Positions 24,562 through 33,219 of a stretch of 50,204 bases of DNA are shown piece after piece. How positions within the stretch are numbered: the stretch's first letter is position 1; each line of letters starts with the position of its first letter. This stretch comes from Eubacteriales bacterium (GTDB lineage: Bacteria > Bacillota > Clostridia > Oscillospirales > CAG-382), in contig JAQVPJ010000018.1 in the NCBI GenBank assembly GCA_028702135.1, positions 1 to 50,204 on the forward strand, in the 5' to 3' direction. Under the pieces are notes generated by a model that was not told where the DNA came from, made no database searches, and saw only the letters and a program-made list of their open reading frames with translations. Both the position numbers and the translations under genes were made by a program.

Positions 24562-26004
24562 ATGAAAATTTCGCAAGAAAGAGCACCGATATACGAAGCG
24601 ATGATGGAATTACAAAGCAAGCGCATCGTACCTTTTGACGTACCCGGCCATAAAAGGGGCAGGGGAAACCCTGCTCTAACCGAATTTCTCGGTGAGAAGT
24701 GCATGAGATTTGACCTCAACGCTATGAAGCCGCTTGATAATATCTGTCATCCGACGACTGTGATAAGAGAAGCTGAAATCCTTGCTGCAGAAGCATTCGG
24801 AGCTAATAATGCTTTTTTTATGGTAAACGGTACTACTTCCGCTGTTCAGGCGATGATAATGTCCGTATGTAAAAAAGGGGATAAAATCATACTGCCCCGT
24901 AATGTGCACAGGAGTGCTATCAACGCTTTGATTATTTGCGGAGCTGTACCCGTATATGTAAATCCTCATACAAATCATGATATCGGCATCGCACTCGGAA
25001 TGTCACTTGAGGGTGTAAGAGAGGCGATTGAGAACTTTCCCGAAGCAAAAGCTGTTTTTGTAAACAACCCTACTTATTACGGGATCTGTTCTAACCTCAA
25101 AGCGATTACAGAGCTTGCACATAGCAGGGGAATGAAGGTACTTGTAGACGAAGCTCACGGAACCCACTTTTATTTCGGAGAGAATATGCCTGTTTCAGCG
25201 ATGGCAGCCGGTGCGGATATGGCTGCCGTCAGCATGCATAAGTCAGGCGGCTCTCTCACGCAGAGCTCATTTTTGCTCAGCGGAAAAAATGTAAATCCGA
25301 ATTACTTAAGGCAGATTATAAACATAACGCAGACCACAAGCGGTTCATACCTGCTGCTCTCAAGCCTCGATATTTCTCGCAGGAATCTCGCTCTCGGCGG
25401 TAAGGAGATTTTTGCTTCGGTATGCAATTTAGCGGAATATGCGCGTGACGAGGTCAATCAGATAGGTGACTATAACGCATATTCAAAGGAGCTTATAAAC
25501 GGGGATACTGTATTTGATTTCGACATAACAAAGCTGTCGATAAACACGCTGGATATCGGGCTTGCCGGAATTGAGGTTTACGATATTTTAAGGGACGAAT
25601 ACGATATCCAGACTGAGTTTGGCGATATCGGAAATATACTCGCTTATATTTCCATCGGCGACCGTATCAGCGACATTGAACGTCTTGTAGGTGCTTTGTC
25701 GGAGATAAGAAGGTTATATAAGAAGGACAAGTCCGGAATGCTCGATTACGAATATATCAGTCCAAGAGTGGTCCTCACACCTCAGGATGCTTTTTATTCC
25801 GAAAAGGAGTCTGTTCCGCTGGAAAGCTCTCAGGGCAGAATCTGCACGGAATTCATCATGAGCTATCCTCCGGGAATCCCGATTTTAGCTCCCGGGGAAG
25901 AGATAACAGAAGAGATTATCGAATATATCAATTATGCCAAGGGAAAGGGCTGTCTTATGACAGGACCCGAGGACATGGAAATAAAACGTGTAAACGTTTT
26001 ATAG
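24562..26004 (+). CDS. speA: arginine decarboxylase, Orn/Lys/Arg decarboxylase family
   Basis: A 480-residue PLP enzyme of the fold-I basic amino acid decarboxylase family. It has the N-terminal PFDVPGHKRG motif (about residue 32), VDEAHGTHFYFG (about 195) and the PLP-binding Lys227 in SMHKSGGSLTQSS, and a C-terminal domain containing SYPPGIPILAPGE. Its length fits Bacillus SpeA. Arginine is inferred as substrate because agmatinase (speB) is in the same operon; lysine or ornithine decarboxylation cannot be excluded by sequence alone. It lies 27 bases after speD. Confidence 0.9.
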   Translation: MKISQERAPIYEAMMELQSKRIVPFDVPGHKRGRGNPALTEFLGEKCMRFDLNAMKPLDNICHPTTVIREAEILAAEAFGANNAFFMVNGTTSAVQAMIMSVCKKGDKIILPRNVHRSAINALIICGAVPVYVNPHTNHDIGIALGMSLEGVREAIENFPEAKAVFVNNPTYYGICSNLKAITELAHSRGMKVLVDEAHGTHFYFGENMPVSAMAAGADMAAVSMHKSGGSLTQSSFLLSGKNVNPNYLRQIINITQTTSGSYLLLSSLDISRRNLALGGKEIFASVCNLAEYARDEVNQIGDYNAYSKELINGDTVFDFDITKLSINTLDIGLAGIEVYDILRDEYDIQTEFGDIGNILAYISIGDRISDIERLVGALSEIRRLYKKDKSGMLDYEYISPRVVLTPQDAFYSEKESVPLESSQGRICTEFIMSYPPGIPILAPGEEITEEIIEYINYAKGKGCLMTGPEDMEIKRVNVL

Positions 26005-26020
26005 GAAGGAGAGTCGCTAA

Positions 26021-26881
26021 ATGGAATTCTGGTATACGGAGAATCATACGGATAATGTAAAGTTTTCCATAAGGGTGGACAAGCAGTTATACAGCAGCAG
26101 AAGCGAATTTCAGCGTATAGATGTGTTTGAATCAGCTGAATTCGGTCGTTTTCTGACGCTTGACGGGTTTATGATGCTTACCGAGAAGGATGAATTTATT
26201 TACCACGAGATGATCACCCATGTTCCGATGGCTGTCCATCCCGAGGTGAAAAACGTTCTTATTATAGGAGCAGGCGACGGAGGAGTTCTCCGCGAGCTTG
26301 CAAAATACGATACAATAGAACGAATGGACCTTGTTGAGATAGATAAGAATGTTATAGAGGTGTGCAGGGAGTTCCTGCCTCAGACCGCCTGCGGTTTCGA
26401 TGACAAAAGGGTTAATGTGTATTTACAGGACGGCTTAAAATTTGTGCGAAGGTGCGAGCGTGTGTACGATCTTGTAATAGTTGATTCGACAGATCCGTTC
26501 GGACCGGGCGAGGGGCTTTTTACAAAAGAATTTTATGGCAACTGCTTCAAAGCGTTAAAGGACGACGGCATTATGGTAAATCAACATGAGAGTGCGTTCT
26601 ATAAAAACGACGCGATAGCAATGCAGAGGGCACACAAGCGCATAGTGGAATCTTTTTCGCTGAGCAGAGTGTATCAGGTTCATATTCCGACATATCCTTC
26701 CGGACACTGGCTGTTTGGCTTTTCTTCAAAAATGTACCATCCTGTAAGGGACTTGCGTACCGACGAATGGAACGCACTTGGTATAAAAACAAGGTATTAT
26801 AATACAAATCTGCATAAGGGTGCGTTTTATCTGCCCAATTACATCGAGGAGCTGCTTACTAATGTTGAACCGGCAATATAA
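26021..26881 (+). CDS. speE: spermidine synthase (aminopropyltransferase)
   Basis: Transfers an aminopropyl group from decarboxylated SAM to putrescine. The 286-residue protein has the small N-terminal beta domain, then the Rossmann methyltransferase-like fold with IIGAGDGGVLRELAKY (about residue 84), the VEIDKNVI acidic strand end and the VIVDSTDPFGPGEGLF motif (about 155) that contacts both substrates. GGAAGGAGAG precedes the ATG. The last 20 bases overlap speB. Confidence 0.94.
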   Translation: MEFWYTENHTDNVKFSIRVDKQLYSSRSEFQRIDVFESAEFGRFLTLDGFMMLTEKDEFIYHEMITHVPMAVHPEVKNVLIIGAGDGGVLRELAKYDTIERMDLVEIDKNVIEVCREFLPQTACGFDDKRVNVYLQDGLKFVRRCERVYDLVIVDSTDPFGPGEGLFTKEFYGNCFKALKDDGIMVNQHESAFYKNDAIAMQRAHKRIVESFSLSRVYQVHIPTYPSGHWLFGFSSKMYHPVRDLRTDEWNALGIKTRYYNTNLHKGAFYLPNYIEELLTNVEPAI

Positions 26882-27713
26882 CTGCTTTATCGGCTGCGAT
26901 CGGGAGTACGAGCACTCAAAAACCGTGATTTTCGGCGCACCGTTTGATTCGACGACTTCCTTTCGTCCGGGAACAAGATTTGCACCCGCTGCAATACGCT
27001 CTGAATCTTTCGGTATAGAAACATACAGCCCATATCAAGACAAGGATATCTTAGACATTCCGGTAGCCGATATCGGAGACATAGAACTGCCATTCGGAAA
27101 CACAGCTCGTGTACTGGATATGATAGAGGAACGTGTCGGACAGATATTATCCGATGGTAAAAAACCTCTGATGATAGGGGGAGAGCATCTTGTAACGCTC
27201 GGTGCGTTAAGAGCTGCTGTGGAGAAATATCCCGATTTGAATGTAATACATCTTGATGCTCACTGTGATTTAAGAGATGAATATCTTGGAGAGAAGCTCT
27301 CACACGCAACCGTAATGCGCAGAGTATGGGATATTGTCGGTGACAGAAGGATTTTTCAATACGGTATACGCTCAGGCGACAGGGAGGAATTCTCGTTTGC
27401 TTCCCGCCATGTTATTCAGAAAAAATATAATCTTTTGGGCTTTGATAAAACAGTTGACAGTTTAAGGGACAGTCCTGTATATTTTACGCTTGATCTGGAT
27501 GTGCTCGACACTTCGGTTTTCCCTGGAACAGGCACTCCCGAAGCAGGTGGGATAACATTTAACGAGCTTATCGATGCAGTCAAGAAGCTGAACGGACTAA
27601 ATATCATAGGATGCGATATAAACGAGCTGTGCCCTGTATATGACAACAGTGGCTCGTCAACAGCAGTCGCATGTAAGATTTTGCGGGAGATTTTGCTTGC
27701 TATTACAGTTTAA
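26862..27713 (+). CDS. speB: agmatinase (ureohydrolase family)
   Basis: Hydrolyses agmatine to putrescine and urea. 283 residues starting at ATG 26862, which follows GAGGAG within the end of speE. The Mn ligands are all visible: His in GGEHLVTLG (about residue 110), HLDAHCDLRD (about 133) and the TLDLDVLDTSVFPGTGTPEAGG segment (about 208). An agmatinase rather than arginase or formiminoglutamase assignment rests on the neighbouring speA and speE. Confidence 0.92.
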   Translation: MLNRQYNCFIGCDREYEHSKTVIFGAPFDSTTSFRPGTRFAPAAIRSESFGIETYSPYQDKDILDIPVADIGDIELPFGNTARVLDMIEERVGQILSDGKKPLMIGGEHLVTLGALRAAVEKYPDLNVIHLDAHCDLRDEYLGEKLSHATVMRRVWDIVGDRRIFQYGIRSGDREEFSFASRHVIQKKYNLLGFDKTVDSLRDSPVYFTLDLDVLDTSVFPGTGTPEAGGITFNELIDAVKKLNGLNIIGCDINELCPVYDNSGSSTAVACKILREILLAITV

Positions 27714-27727
27714 CGGAGGTAAATAGA

Positions 27728-28927
27728 ATGGGGAAAGCGTTGATAATCGGATGCGGCGGTGTTGCGAGTGTTGTAATACACAAGTGTTGTCAGAACAGCG
27801 AGGTTTTTTCTGAAATAATGATTGCTTCGCGGACAAAAAGCAAGTGCGACGCTCTTAAAGAAAAGCTTGGCGGCGGAAAAACCAAAATACAAACCGCAAA
27901 AGTCGATGCGGACAACATCGAAGAACTCATTACGCTTATAAACGGTTTTAAACCGAATGTTGTTTTAAATCTTGCCCTGCCATATCAGGATTTGACCATA
28001 ATGGAGGCATGCTTAGCAACAAAGACCAATTATGTGGATACTGCTAATTATGAACCTAAGGACACCGCAAAATTTGAATACAAGTGGCAGTGGGCGTACC
28101 GTGAACGATTCGAAAAGGCTGGAATAACGGCGCTTTTAGGCAGCGGCTTTGATCCGGGTGTAACCGGAGTTTTTTCCGCATACGCACAAAAGCATCATTT
28201 TAATGAGATAAATTATATTGATATCCTCGATGCAAACGCCGGCGACCACGGTTATCCGTTTGCAACCAACTTCAATCCCGAAATAAACATCCGCGAGGTT
28301 ACAGCAAAGGGGAGCTACTGGGAGGACGGACGCTGGGTGGAAACCGAACCGATGGAGATAAAAAGGGTGTATAATTTTCCGCAAATCGGAGAAAAGGATA
28401 TGTATCTCTTACATCATGAGGAGCTTGAGTCCCTTGCGTTGAACATCAAAGGTATAAAACGGATACGCTTTTTTATGACTTTCGGACAGAGCTATTTAAC
28501 ACATCTTAAATGCCTTCAAAATGTAGGTATGACCTCTATAGAGCCGATTGAGTTTGAGGGGAAAAAAATAGTACCGCTTCAGTTTTTAAAAGCAGTGCTT
28601 CCCGACCCGGCTTCACTCGGTCCGAGAACAAAGGGAAAAACGAATATCGGCTGTATATTCAGAGGCAAAAAGGACGGCAGGGATAAAACCTATTATCTTT
28701 ATAATGTCTGCGATCATCAGGAATGTTACAGAGAGGTAGGCTCACAGGCAATATCCTACACAACCGGCGTTCCCGCTATGATAGGCGCATCGCTGGTTAT
28801 GCAGAGGATTTGGAAAAAACCCGGTGTATTCAACATAGAGGAGTTCGATCCCGACCCGTTCATGGACGCTCTCAACAAGTGGGGACTCCCATGGCAGGAG
28901 AGCTTTAACCCTGTTTTGGTAGATTAA
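27728..28927 (+). CDS. carboxynorspermidine/carboxyspermidine dehydrogenase (saccharopine dehydrogenase-like)
   Basis: A 399-residue member of the saccharopine dehydrogenase-like family, with an N-terminal NADPH-binding motif (GKALIIGCGGVASVVIHKC) and GSGFDPGVTGVFSAYAQKH near residue 140. CASDH condenses putrescine (or diaminopropane) with aspartate semialdehyde and reduces the Schiff base. Assignment is supported by the next gene, nspC, which decarboxylates the product. GGAGG lies upstream of the ATG. A lysine-biosynthetic saccharopine role is unlikely in this context. Confidence 0.88.
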   Translation: MGKALIIGCGGVASVVIHKCCQNSEVFSEIMIASRTKSKCDALKEKLGGGKTKIQTAKVDADNIEELITLINGFKPNVVLNLALPYQDLTIMEACLATKTNYVDTANYEPKDTAKFEYKWQWAYRERFEKAGITALLGSGFDPGVTGVFSAYAQKHHFNEINYIDILDANAGDHGYPFATNFNPEINIREVTAKGSYWEDGRWVETEPMEIKRVYNFPQIGEKDMYLLHHEELESLALNIKGIKRIRFFMTFGQSYLTHLKCLQNVGMTSIEPIEFEGKKIVPLQFLKAVLPDPASLGPRTKGKTNIGCIFRGKKDGRDKTYYLYNVCDHQECYREVGSQAISYTTGVPAMIGASLVMQRIWKKPGVFNIEEFDPDPFMDALNKWGLPWQESFNPVLVD

Positions 28928-30067
28928 ATGTTCAACTTAAATTTTGATATTTACGCCCAAAAAACTCCGTATATTATTGTTGACGAAAGCAGACTTATAA
29001 ACAATCTTACTGTTTTATCGGAAATATCCCGTAAAACAGGTTGTAAAATCCTGCTCGCACAAAAAGCGTTCTCAATGTTTGCGTTATATCCGGTAATAAG
29101 CAGATATCTTGACGGAACAACCGCAAGCGGGCTTTTTGAGGCAAGGCTGGGCTTTGAGGAGATGGGTAAAGAGAACCATGTCTTTTCACCAGCATATAGC
29201 GACGACGATTTTGATGAGCTTCTCGGAATATGTGACCATATAGTTTTTAATTCCTTTAACCAATGGGAGCGTTACCGAAAAAAAGCAGAGGCAAGCGGAA
29301 GGAGCTTCGGGATAAGAATAAACCCCGAATGTTCAACACAGAAACATGCGATTTATGATCCCTGCGCTTCGGGTTCAAGGTTGGGAGTTACGGCGGGAAA
29401 CTTTCGTGCTGACCTTTTGGATGGAATAGAGGGGTTGCATTTTCATACACTGTGCGAACAGAATTCTGATGCACTGGAAAAGACGCTGGACGCGGTAGAA
29501 AGCCGGTTCGGCGAAATCCTGTATAAAATGAAATGGATAAATTTCGGCGGCGGACATCATATAACCCGTTTTGATTACGATATTGAGTTGTTGATACGCT
29601 GCATAGAGCGTATACGTGATAAATACGATGTACAGGTCTATATCGAGCCAGGTGAAGCGATTGCTCTGAATACGGGCTTTTTGATATCAAGCGTGGTTGA
29701 TATTATAGACAACGGCATAAAAAACACAATACTCGATACAAGCGCGGCTTGCCATATGCCTGACATACTTGAGATGCCCTATCGACCGGAGATTATCGGA
29801 GCAGGGTTACCCGGTCAAAAAAGATATGATTATCGACTTGGAGGGCCTACCTGTCTTGCAGGCGATATAATTGGGGATTACTCCTTTGATGCGCCGCTGA
29901 CTTACGGTGACAGGATTGTTTTTTGTGATATGGCACATTATACAATGGTAAAGAGCAATATGTTCAACGGCATTAACCTTCCCTCGATATTTATACTTGA
30001 TAAAAATAAAAAAGTCGTTCCGGTACGCAGCTTCGGATACGGCGATTATAAAAGCCGTCTATCATAA
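28928..30067 (+). CDS. nspC: carboxynorspermidine/carboxyspermidine decarboxylase
   Basis: A 379-residue fold-III PLP decarboxylase related to DAP decarboxylase but shorter. The PLP Lys46 is in LAQKAFSMFALYP; FHTLCEQN with its His (about residue 175) and INFGGGHHITR (about 202) follow; the C-terminal GPTCLAGD segment (about residue 310) contains the active-site Cys. It starts directly after the preceding TAA (TAAATG), so translation is probably coupled. It completes the alternative spermidine route that runs through carboxyspermidine. Confidence 0.9.
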   Translation: MFNLNFDIYAQKTPYIIVDESRLINNLTVLSEISRKTGCKILLAQKAFSMFALYPVISRYLDGTTASGLFEARLGFEEMGKENHVFSPAYSDDDFDELLGICDHIVFNSFNQWERYRKKAEASGRSFGIRINPECSTQKHAIYDPCASGSRLGVTAGNFRADLLDGIEGLHFHTLCEQNSDALEKTLDAVESRFGEILYKMKWINFGGGHHITRFDYDIELLIRCIERIRDKYDVQVYIEPGEAIALNTGFLISSVVDIIDNGIKNTILDTSAACHMPDILEMPYRPEIIGAGLPGQKRYDYRLGGPTCLAGDIIGDYSFDAPLTYGDRIVFCDMAHYTMVKSNMFNGINLPSIFILDKNKKVVPVRSFGYGDYKSRLS

Positions 30068-30170
30068 ATTTTTTAAGGCATGAAACAAAACGGCTAAAAT
30101 CACGCACTATTATGATGTAGGGAGAAATCTGAGTTTTTTCCGAACTCCATCATCCTTTCATCATATAACA

Positions 30171-30215
30171 AAAAAACAAAGAAATCGTCATAAATGTACG
30201 GTTTCTTTGTTTTTA
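30171..30215. terminator. bidirectional terminator between nspC and the GGDEF/HD-GYP gene
   Basis: AACAAAGAAA (30175-30184) pairs with TTTCTTTGTT (30202-30211), flanked by A and T runs so that both converging transcripts meet a T tract. A second imperfect hairpin (ATGATG...CATCAT with GGAG/CTCC, 30111-30153) lies between it and nspC. Confidence 0.8.
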
Positions 30216-30224
30216 TCAAAAGTT

Positions 30225-31865
30225 TTATATTGCCGCAGATATAGCTGTAATGAACTTTTCGGCGATTTCGGGGTCGAAATGCGTTCCCTTGCAGCGTGTT
30301 ATCTCGTCGAATGCCTCCTCAGGTGTCTTCATCTTTTGATACGGCCGGCTTGATGTCATCGCATCATAACTGTCAGCAACTGTGAGCACTCTTGCAAGCG
30401 GGTCGATTTTATCACCTTTAAGACCGGCCGGATAACCCGAACCGTCATATTTTTCATGATGATGAAGCACAATGAAAACAATATCCTCAAGACCTTCTAT
30501 ACGCCTTATCATCGCAGCGCTGTCCACGGGATGACGCTTCATCTCCGCCCACTGCTCGTCCGTCAACTTTTTGCTTGATACAAGAGTTTCCTTTGTAATG
30601 TTGATTTTACCGAGATCATGCAGATACGCACCGTAAATGAGCCTTCTTCTGTCATTTTCCGGTATTTTATAGTAATCGGCATACATCTGGCAATATAATA
30701 CCACACGTTCGACATGATTATATGTATAACTGTCACGGGAGTGAATGACATTTATCAACGACTTCAAAGAGGTAAGACTCGTATCGAGATCGGTTGAATC
30801 GAAAACCGAAACATACTGCTCGACCCGGTTGCGGCGAAAAAACTTGGCGCGATATAATGCGGAGTCTGCGCGATTGATAAGATTATCTGCAGAATCTTTT
30901 TCTCCATAAAACTCCGCTACTCCGACGGATACCGTCAAAGAATTGTTCGACAGCATTTCCTGTCCGTCAAAATAAAACAGTTCTACATCTTTCCTTACAT
31001 TCTCGCCTATTTCAAGCGCTTCTTCTTTAGAAGTGTTCCAGAGTATTATAACAAATTCCTCACCGCCGTATCTGCATACAATATCTGTTACCCGTGAATT
31101 ATCTCTTAGAATATCGGCAAGCTGTTTTAAGACAACATCACCCTTTTGATGACCGAATATGTCATTATACACCTTAAAATAATCGATATCGACAATCAAC
31201 AGTGAAAGCGGTTTTAGCTTAGAAAGGCTCTCCTCGCATTTCTGCTTTAAGCAATCCTGAAAATACCTATGGTTATATAAGTCTGTAAGTCCGTCAAGAT
31301 TTGCAAAATCGGTAAGTTGTACAATATGTTCGTTTGCAATTCTGACATAAGAACCCAAAATCCAAGCAATTACGACAAACATAGAACAAAGAGCGATGTC
31401 TGTTTGAAAATAAGGGTTGACTCCGCTCTCTTTATACATAATAATGTCGAGAGTAAGCAAAAACGCGGATGCAATAGTAGCTATAATGACACCTGTTTTT
31501 ATTCCCATCTCAATAGTATATGATATAACAAGAAACACAAAGAGGAATTTATAATAGCTCTCATGCATTCCGCTGAACATTATCGAAGTAACGCAGAAAA
31601 TGAGAAAAACAAAAATCTCACAAAAAATAATTGGAGAAAATTTATTACGGTTTCTATCCATTATTAGCCACATAAAGGTTATGAATGAGAAAATCAAAAG
31701 AGAAATTATCAAAACCATTATATTTACATTTGATAATGTGTTTCTGCTTGTTTCTTTAAAAAAGTACTGAAAAATAGGAGCGGCACAAAAAAACAAAGCT
31801 AATAATTTCAAAGTAAAAAACATTGTATTATATTGGGATTGACGCGATTTTTTATTGTTTTTCAT
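30225..31865 (-). CDS. membrane protein with GGDEF and HD-GYP domains (cyclic-di-GMP turnover)
   Basis: 546 residues. About six N-terminal transmembrane helices (to about residue 180) are followed by a diguanylate cyclase domain with GGEEF at residues 267-271 and an RVTD inhibitory I-site five residues earlier. A C-terminal HD-GYP domain carries HDLGK near 408 and HHEKYDGSGYP near 465. GGDEF makes cyclic-di-GMP and HD-GYP degrades it, so both opposing activities look intact in one protein. The membrane part has no recognised ligand-binding motif. The gene is directly downstream of agrD, separated by a terminator-like hairpin, so it may be expressed partly by read-through. Confidence 0.92.
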   Translation of the reverse strand: MKNNKKSRQSQYNTMFFTLKLLALFFCAAPIFQYFFKETSRNTLSNVNIMVLIISLLIFSFITFMWLIMDRNRNKFSPIIFCEIFVFLIFCVTSIMFSGMHESYYKFLFVFLVISYTIEMGIKTGVIIATIASAFLLTLDIIMYKESGVNPYFQTDIALCSMFVVIAWILGSYVRIANEHIVQLTDFANLDGLTDLYNHRYFQDCLKQKCEESLSKLKPLSLLIVDIDYFKVYNDIFGHQKGDVVLKQLADILRDNSRVTDIVCRYGGEEFVIILWNTSKEEALEIGENVRKDVELFYFDGQEMLSNNSLTVSVGVAEFYGEKDSADNLINRADSALYRAKFFRRNRVEQYVSVFDSTDLDTSLTSLKSLINVIHSRDSYTYNHVERVVLYCQMYADYYKIPENDRRRLIYGAYLHDLGKINITKETLVSSKKLTDEQWAEMKRHPVDSAAMIRRIEGLEDIVFIVLHHHEKYDGSGYPAGLKGDKIDPLARVLTVADSYDAMTSSRPYQKMKTPEEAFDEITRCKGTHFDPEIAEKFITAISAAI

Positions 31866-31891
31866 AAACGCACCTTTAATTATAAAAAAAG

Positions 31892-31934
31892 AAAAAACCG
31901 TATGTTTAGAGAGACCGGAGAGGCCTCTCTAAAC
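31892..31934 (-). terminator. hairpin after agrD
   Basis: On the minus strand GTTTAGAGAG (31934-31925) pairs with CTCTCTAAAC (31913-31904), followed after ATACGG by six T. A 10-bp perfect stem only 8 bases after the agrD stop would end or attenuate transcription before the GGDEF/HD-GYP gene. Confidence 0.7.
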
Positions 31935-31942
31935 AATAAACC

Positions 31943-32068
31943 TTATCTGTCCTGTAAAGACTGAGGTTCCTTCGGTTGGTAGCACCACCATAAACAAGCA
32001 GAGGATGCTACTAGAGTTGCGAAAAGTGTTGCGATAACTGAAATGGCTGCCATGAGTTTCATTTTCAT
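31943..32068 (-). CDS. agrD: AgrD-type cyclic lactone autoinducer precursor peptide
   Basis: A 41-residue peptide starting at ATG 32068, with AAGGAG nine bases upstream. The N-terminal amphipathic, hydrophobic leader (MKMKLMAAISVIATLFATLV) is followed by SSACLWWCYQPKEP and an acidic/polar tail. This layout matches clostridial AgrD peptides such as that of C. perfringens (core CLWFT followed by HQPEEP). By analogy the mature signal would be a five-residue thiolactone ring of CLWWC, with Cys25 as the ring nucleophile. It lies 19 bases after agrB. Confidence 0.92.
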   Translation of the reverse strand: MKMKLMAAISVIATLFATLVASSACLWWCYQPKEPQSLQDR

Positions 32069-32087
32069 TAATAAACACTCCTTCCGT

Positions 32088-32717
32088 TTAAAAGTCGACC
32101 ATTTTGCAGTCGATAATCTTAATAAATCTATCTCCAATATCAGTTAGCATGAAAGTCTGCCATAAAACTGATATGGAAATGCTTAAAGCAAAACTGACAT
32201 ACCTGATATTTATATCAGAAAAAACAAACAAAATCGCTGTCGATATCGCATATAAAACTAAAGTTAAAAATGAATTCCTGCGAAGACGTTTTATCGTTGT
32301 TTTTTTTGATATCGGTTTATTAGGAGAATCAACAGGCACTTTTTTATAAGTTATATATAAGGCCCATACAAATATTATGCCTGAAAAAACTGCATAAAAA
32401 ATCACCAAACAATCATTAGCAAGATAACGTGAAAGCAACGCCATAATTGATATGAAGAATATGCTGTATATAAGACATCCCATAAAAGTAGCGTTATGTG
32501 CACCACCTGTTGATTTGCGAAGCAAACCAACTAAAATGAAGATAATAAAACTTTCGAACCATGTATTGAAAAAAATCCCGATGACTGAAACTATAAGAAA
32601 GATCATGAGCATCTGTACTATCGCGGTCAGGCCGTAAGCTATTACATCTATCTTCTCTTTGTCATAAGAAAGATTGAGCCCAATTTTATTAGCTAAATTT
32701 CTGACTATCTCTTCCAT
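32088..32717 (-). CDS. agrB: AgrB-family peptide-processing membrane protease
   Basis: AgrB cleaves the AgrD tail and cyclises the signal peptide. The 209-residue protein has an N-terminal cytoplasmic segment and about six membrane helices. The catalytic His74 and Cys81 lie in RKSTGGAHNATFMGC, matching the H77/C84 pair of the Staphylococcus aureus enzyme. Its start overlaps the upstream membrane protein gene by 29 bases. No agrC/agrA two-component pair is present in the cassette. Confidence 0.93.
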   Translation of the reverse strand: MEEIVRNLANKIGLNLSYDKEKIDVIAYGLTAIVQMLMIFLIVSVIGIFFNTWFESFIIFILVGLLRKSTGGAHNATFMGCLIYSIFFISIMALLSRYLANDCLVIFYAVFSGIIFVWALYITYKKVPVDSPNKPISKKTTIKRLRRNSFLTLVLYAISTAILFVFSDINIRYVSFALSISISVLWQTFMLTDIGDRFIKIIDCKMVDF

Positions 32718-33219
32718 TAAAACCGCCCTTTAATAACTTTTTAGGTAACACCTTATATAGAATAATCATCTCTATTATGAGGAAAATATTTGTGGGGATT
32801 CCCATAATAGATTTTAGTACAGAGTTTTCAACAGCTAAATACCCGTCAACGGTCGATGAACCCATAAACAAACTCAACAATCCATAATTGACCATTTCAA
32901 ATATCAATATAGAAACGATTGTAAGCAAAACTGCGAGAACAGTCGGATAAATTGCTGTTTTGAACACTAAAACACTGACTACGATACATACTATCATATT
33001 AAGTATTGTGTGGTATCCGAAAACGATGGGAAGCAGCCTGATCAGATATGCAGATACAGCGAATATTACCGTCATCAACAGAAAAGATTTCGGTTTAATC
33101 TGTCTTTTATTGAAAGTATGAATAGCAATTGCATGACCCATAAATTGAAAGAAATATCCAAAAATTCCGTCAACGACGAATAATAGAATATTCTTACCGA
33201 TAAGATCCCAGTCCTGCAT
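32689..33219 (-). CDS. polytopic membrane protein, resembles the sensor part of an AgrC-like kinase
   Basis: 176 residues with about six hydrophobic helices and a short basic C-terminus. The pattern (helix, AYLIRLLPIVFGYHTILN, helices, EMVNYGLLSLFMG, then SVLKSIMGIPTNIFLIIEMIILYK) resembles, from memory, the N-terminal membrane sensor of clostridial AgrC-type histidine kinases. It stops where the kinase HisKA/HATPase would begin, and I see no frame carrying a kinase downstream: agrB begins within its last codons. The family assignment is inference; the membrane topology is directly visible. Confidence 0.72.
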   Translation of the reverse strand: MQDWDLIGKNILLFVVDGIFGYFFQFMGHAIAIHTFNKRQIKPKSFLLMTVIFAVSAYLIRLLPIVFGYHTILNMIVCIVVSVLVFKTAIYPTVLAVLLTIVSILIFEMVNYGLLSLFMGSSTVDGYLAVENSVLKSIMGIPTNIFLIIEMIILYKVLPKKLLKGGFNGRDSQKFS

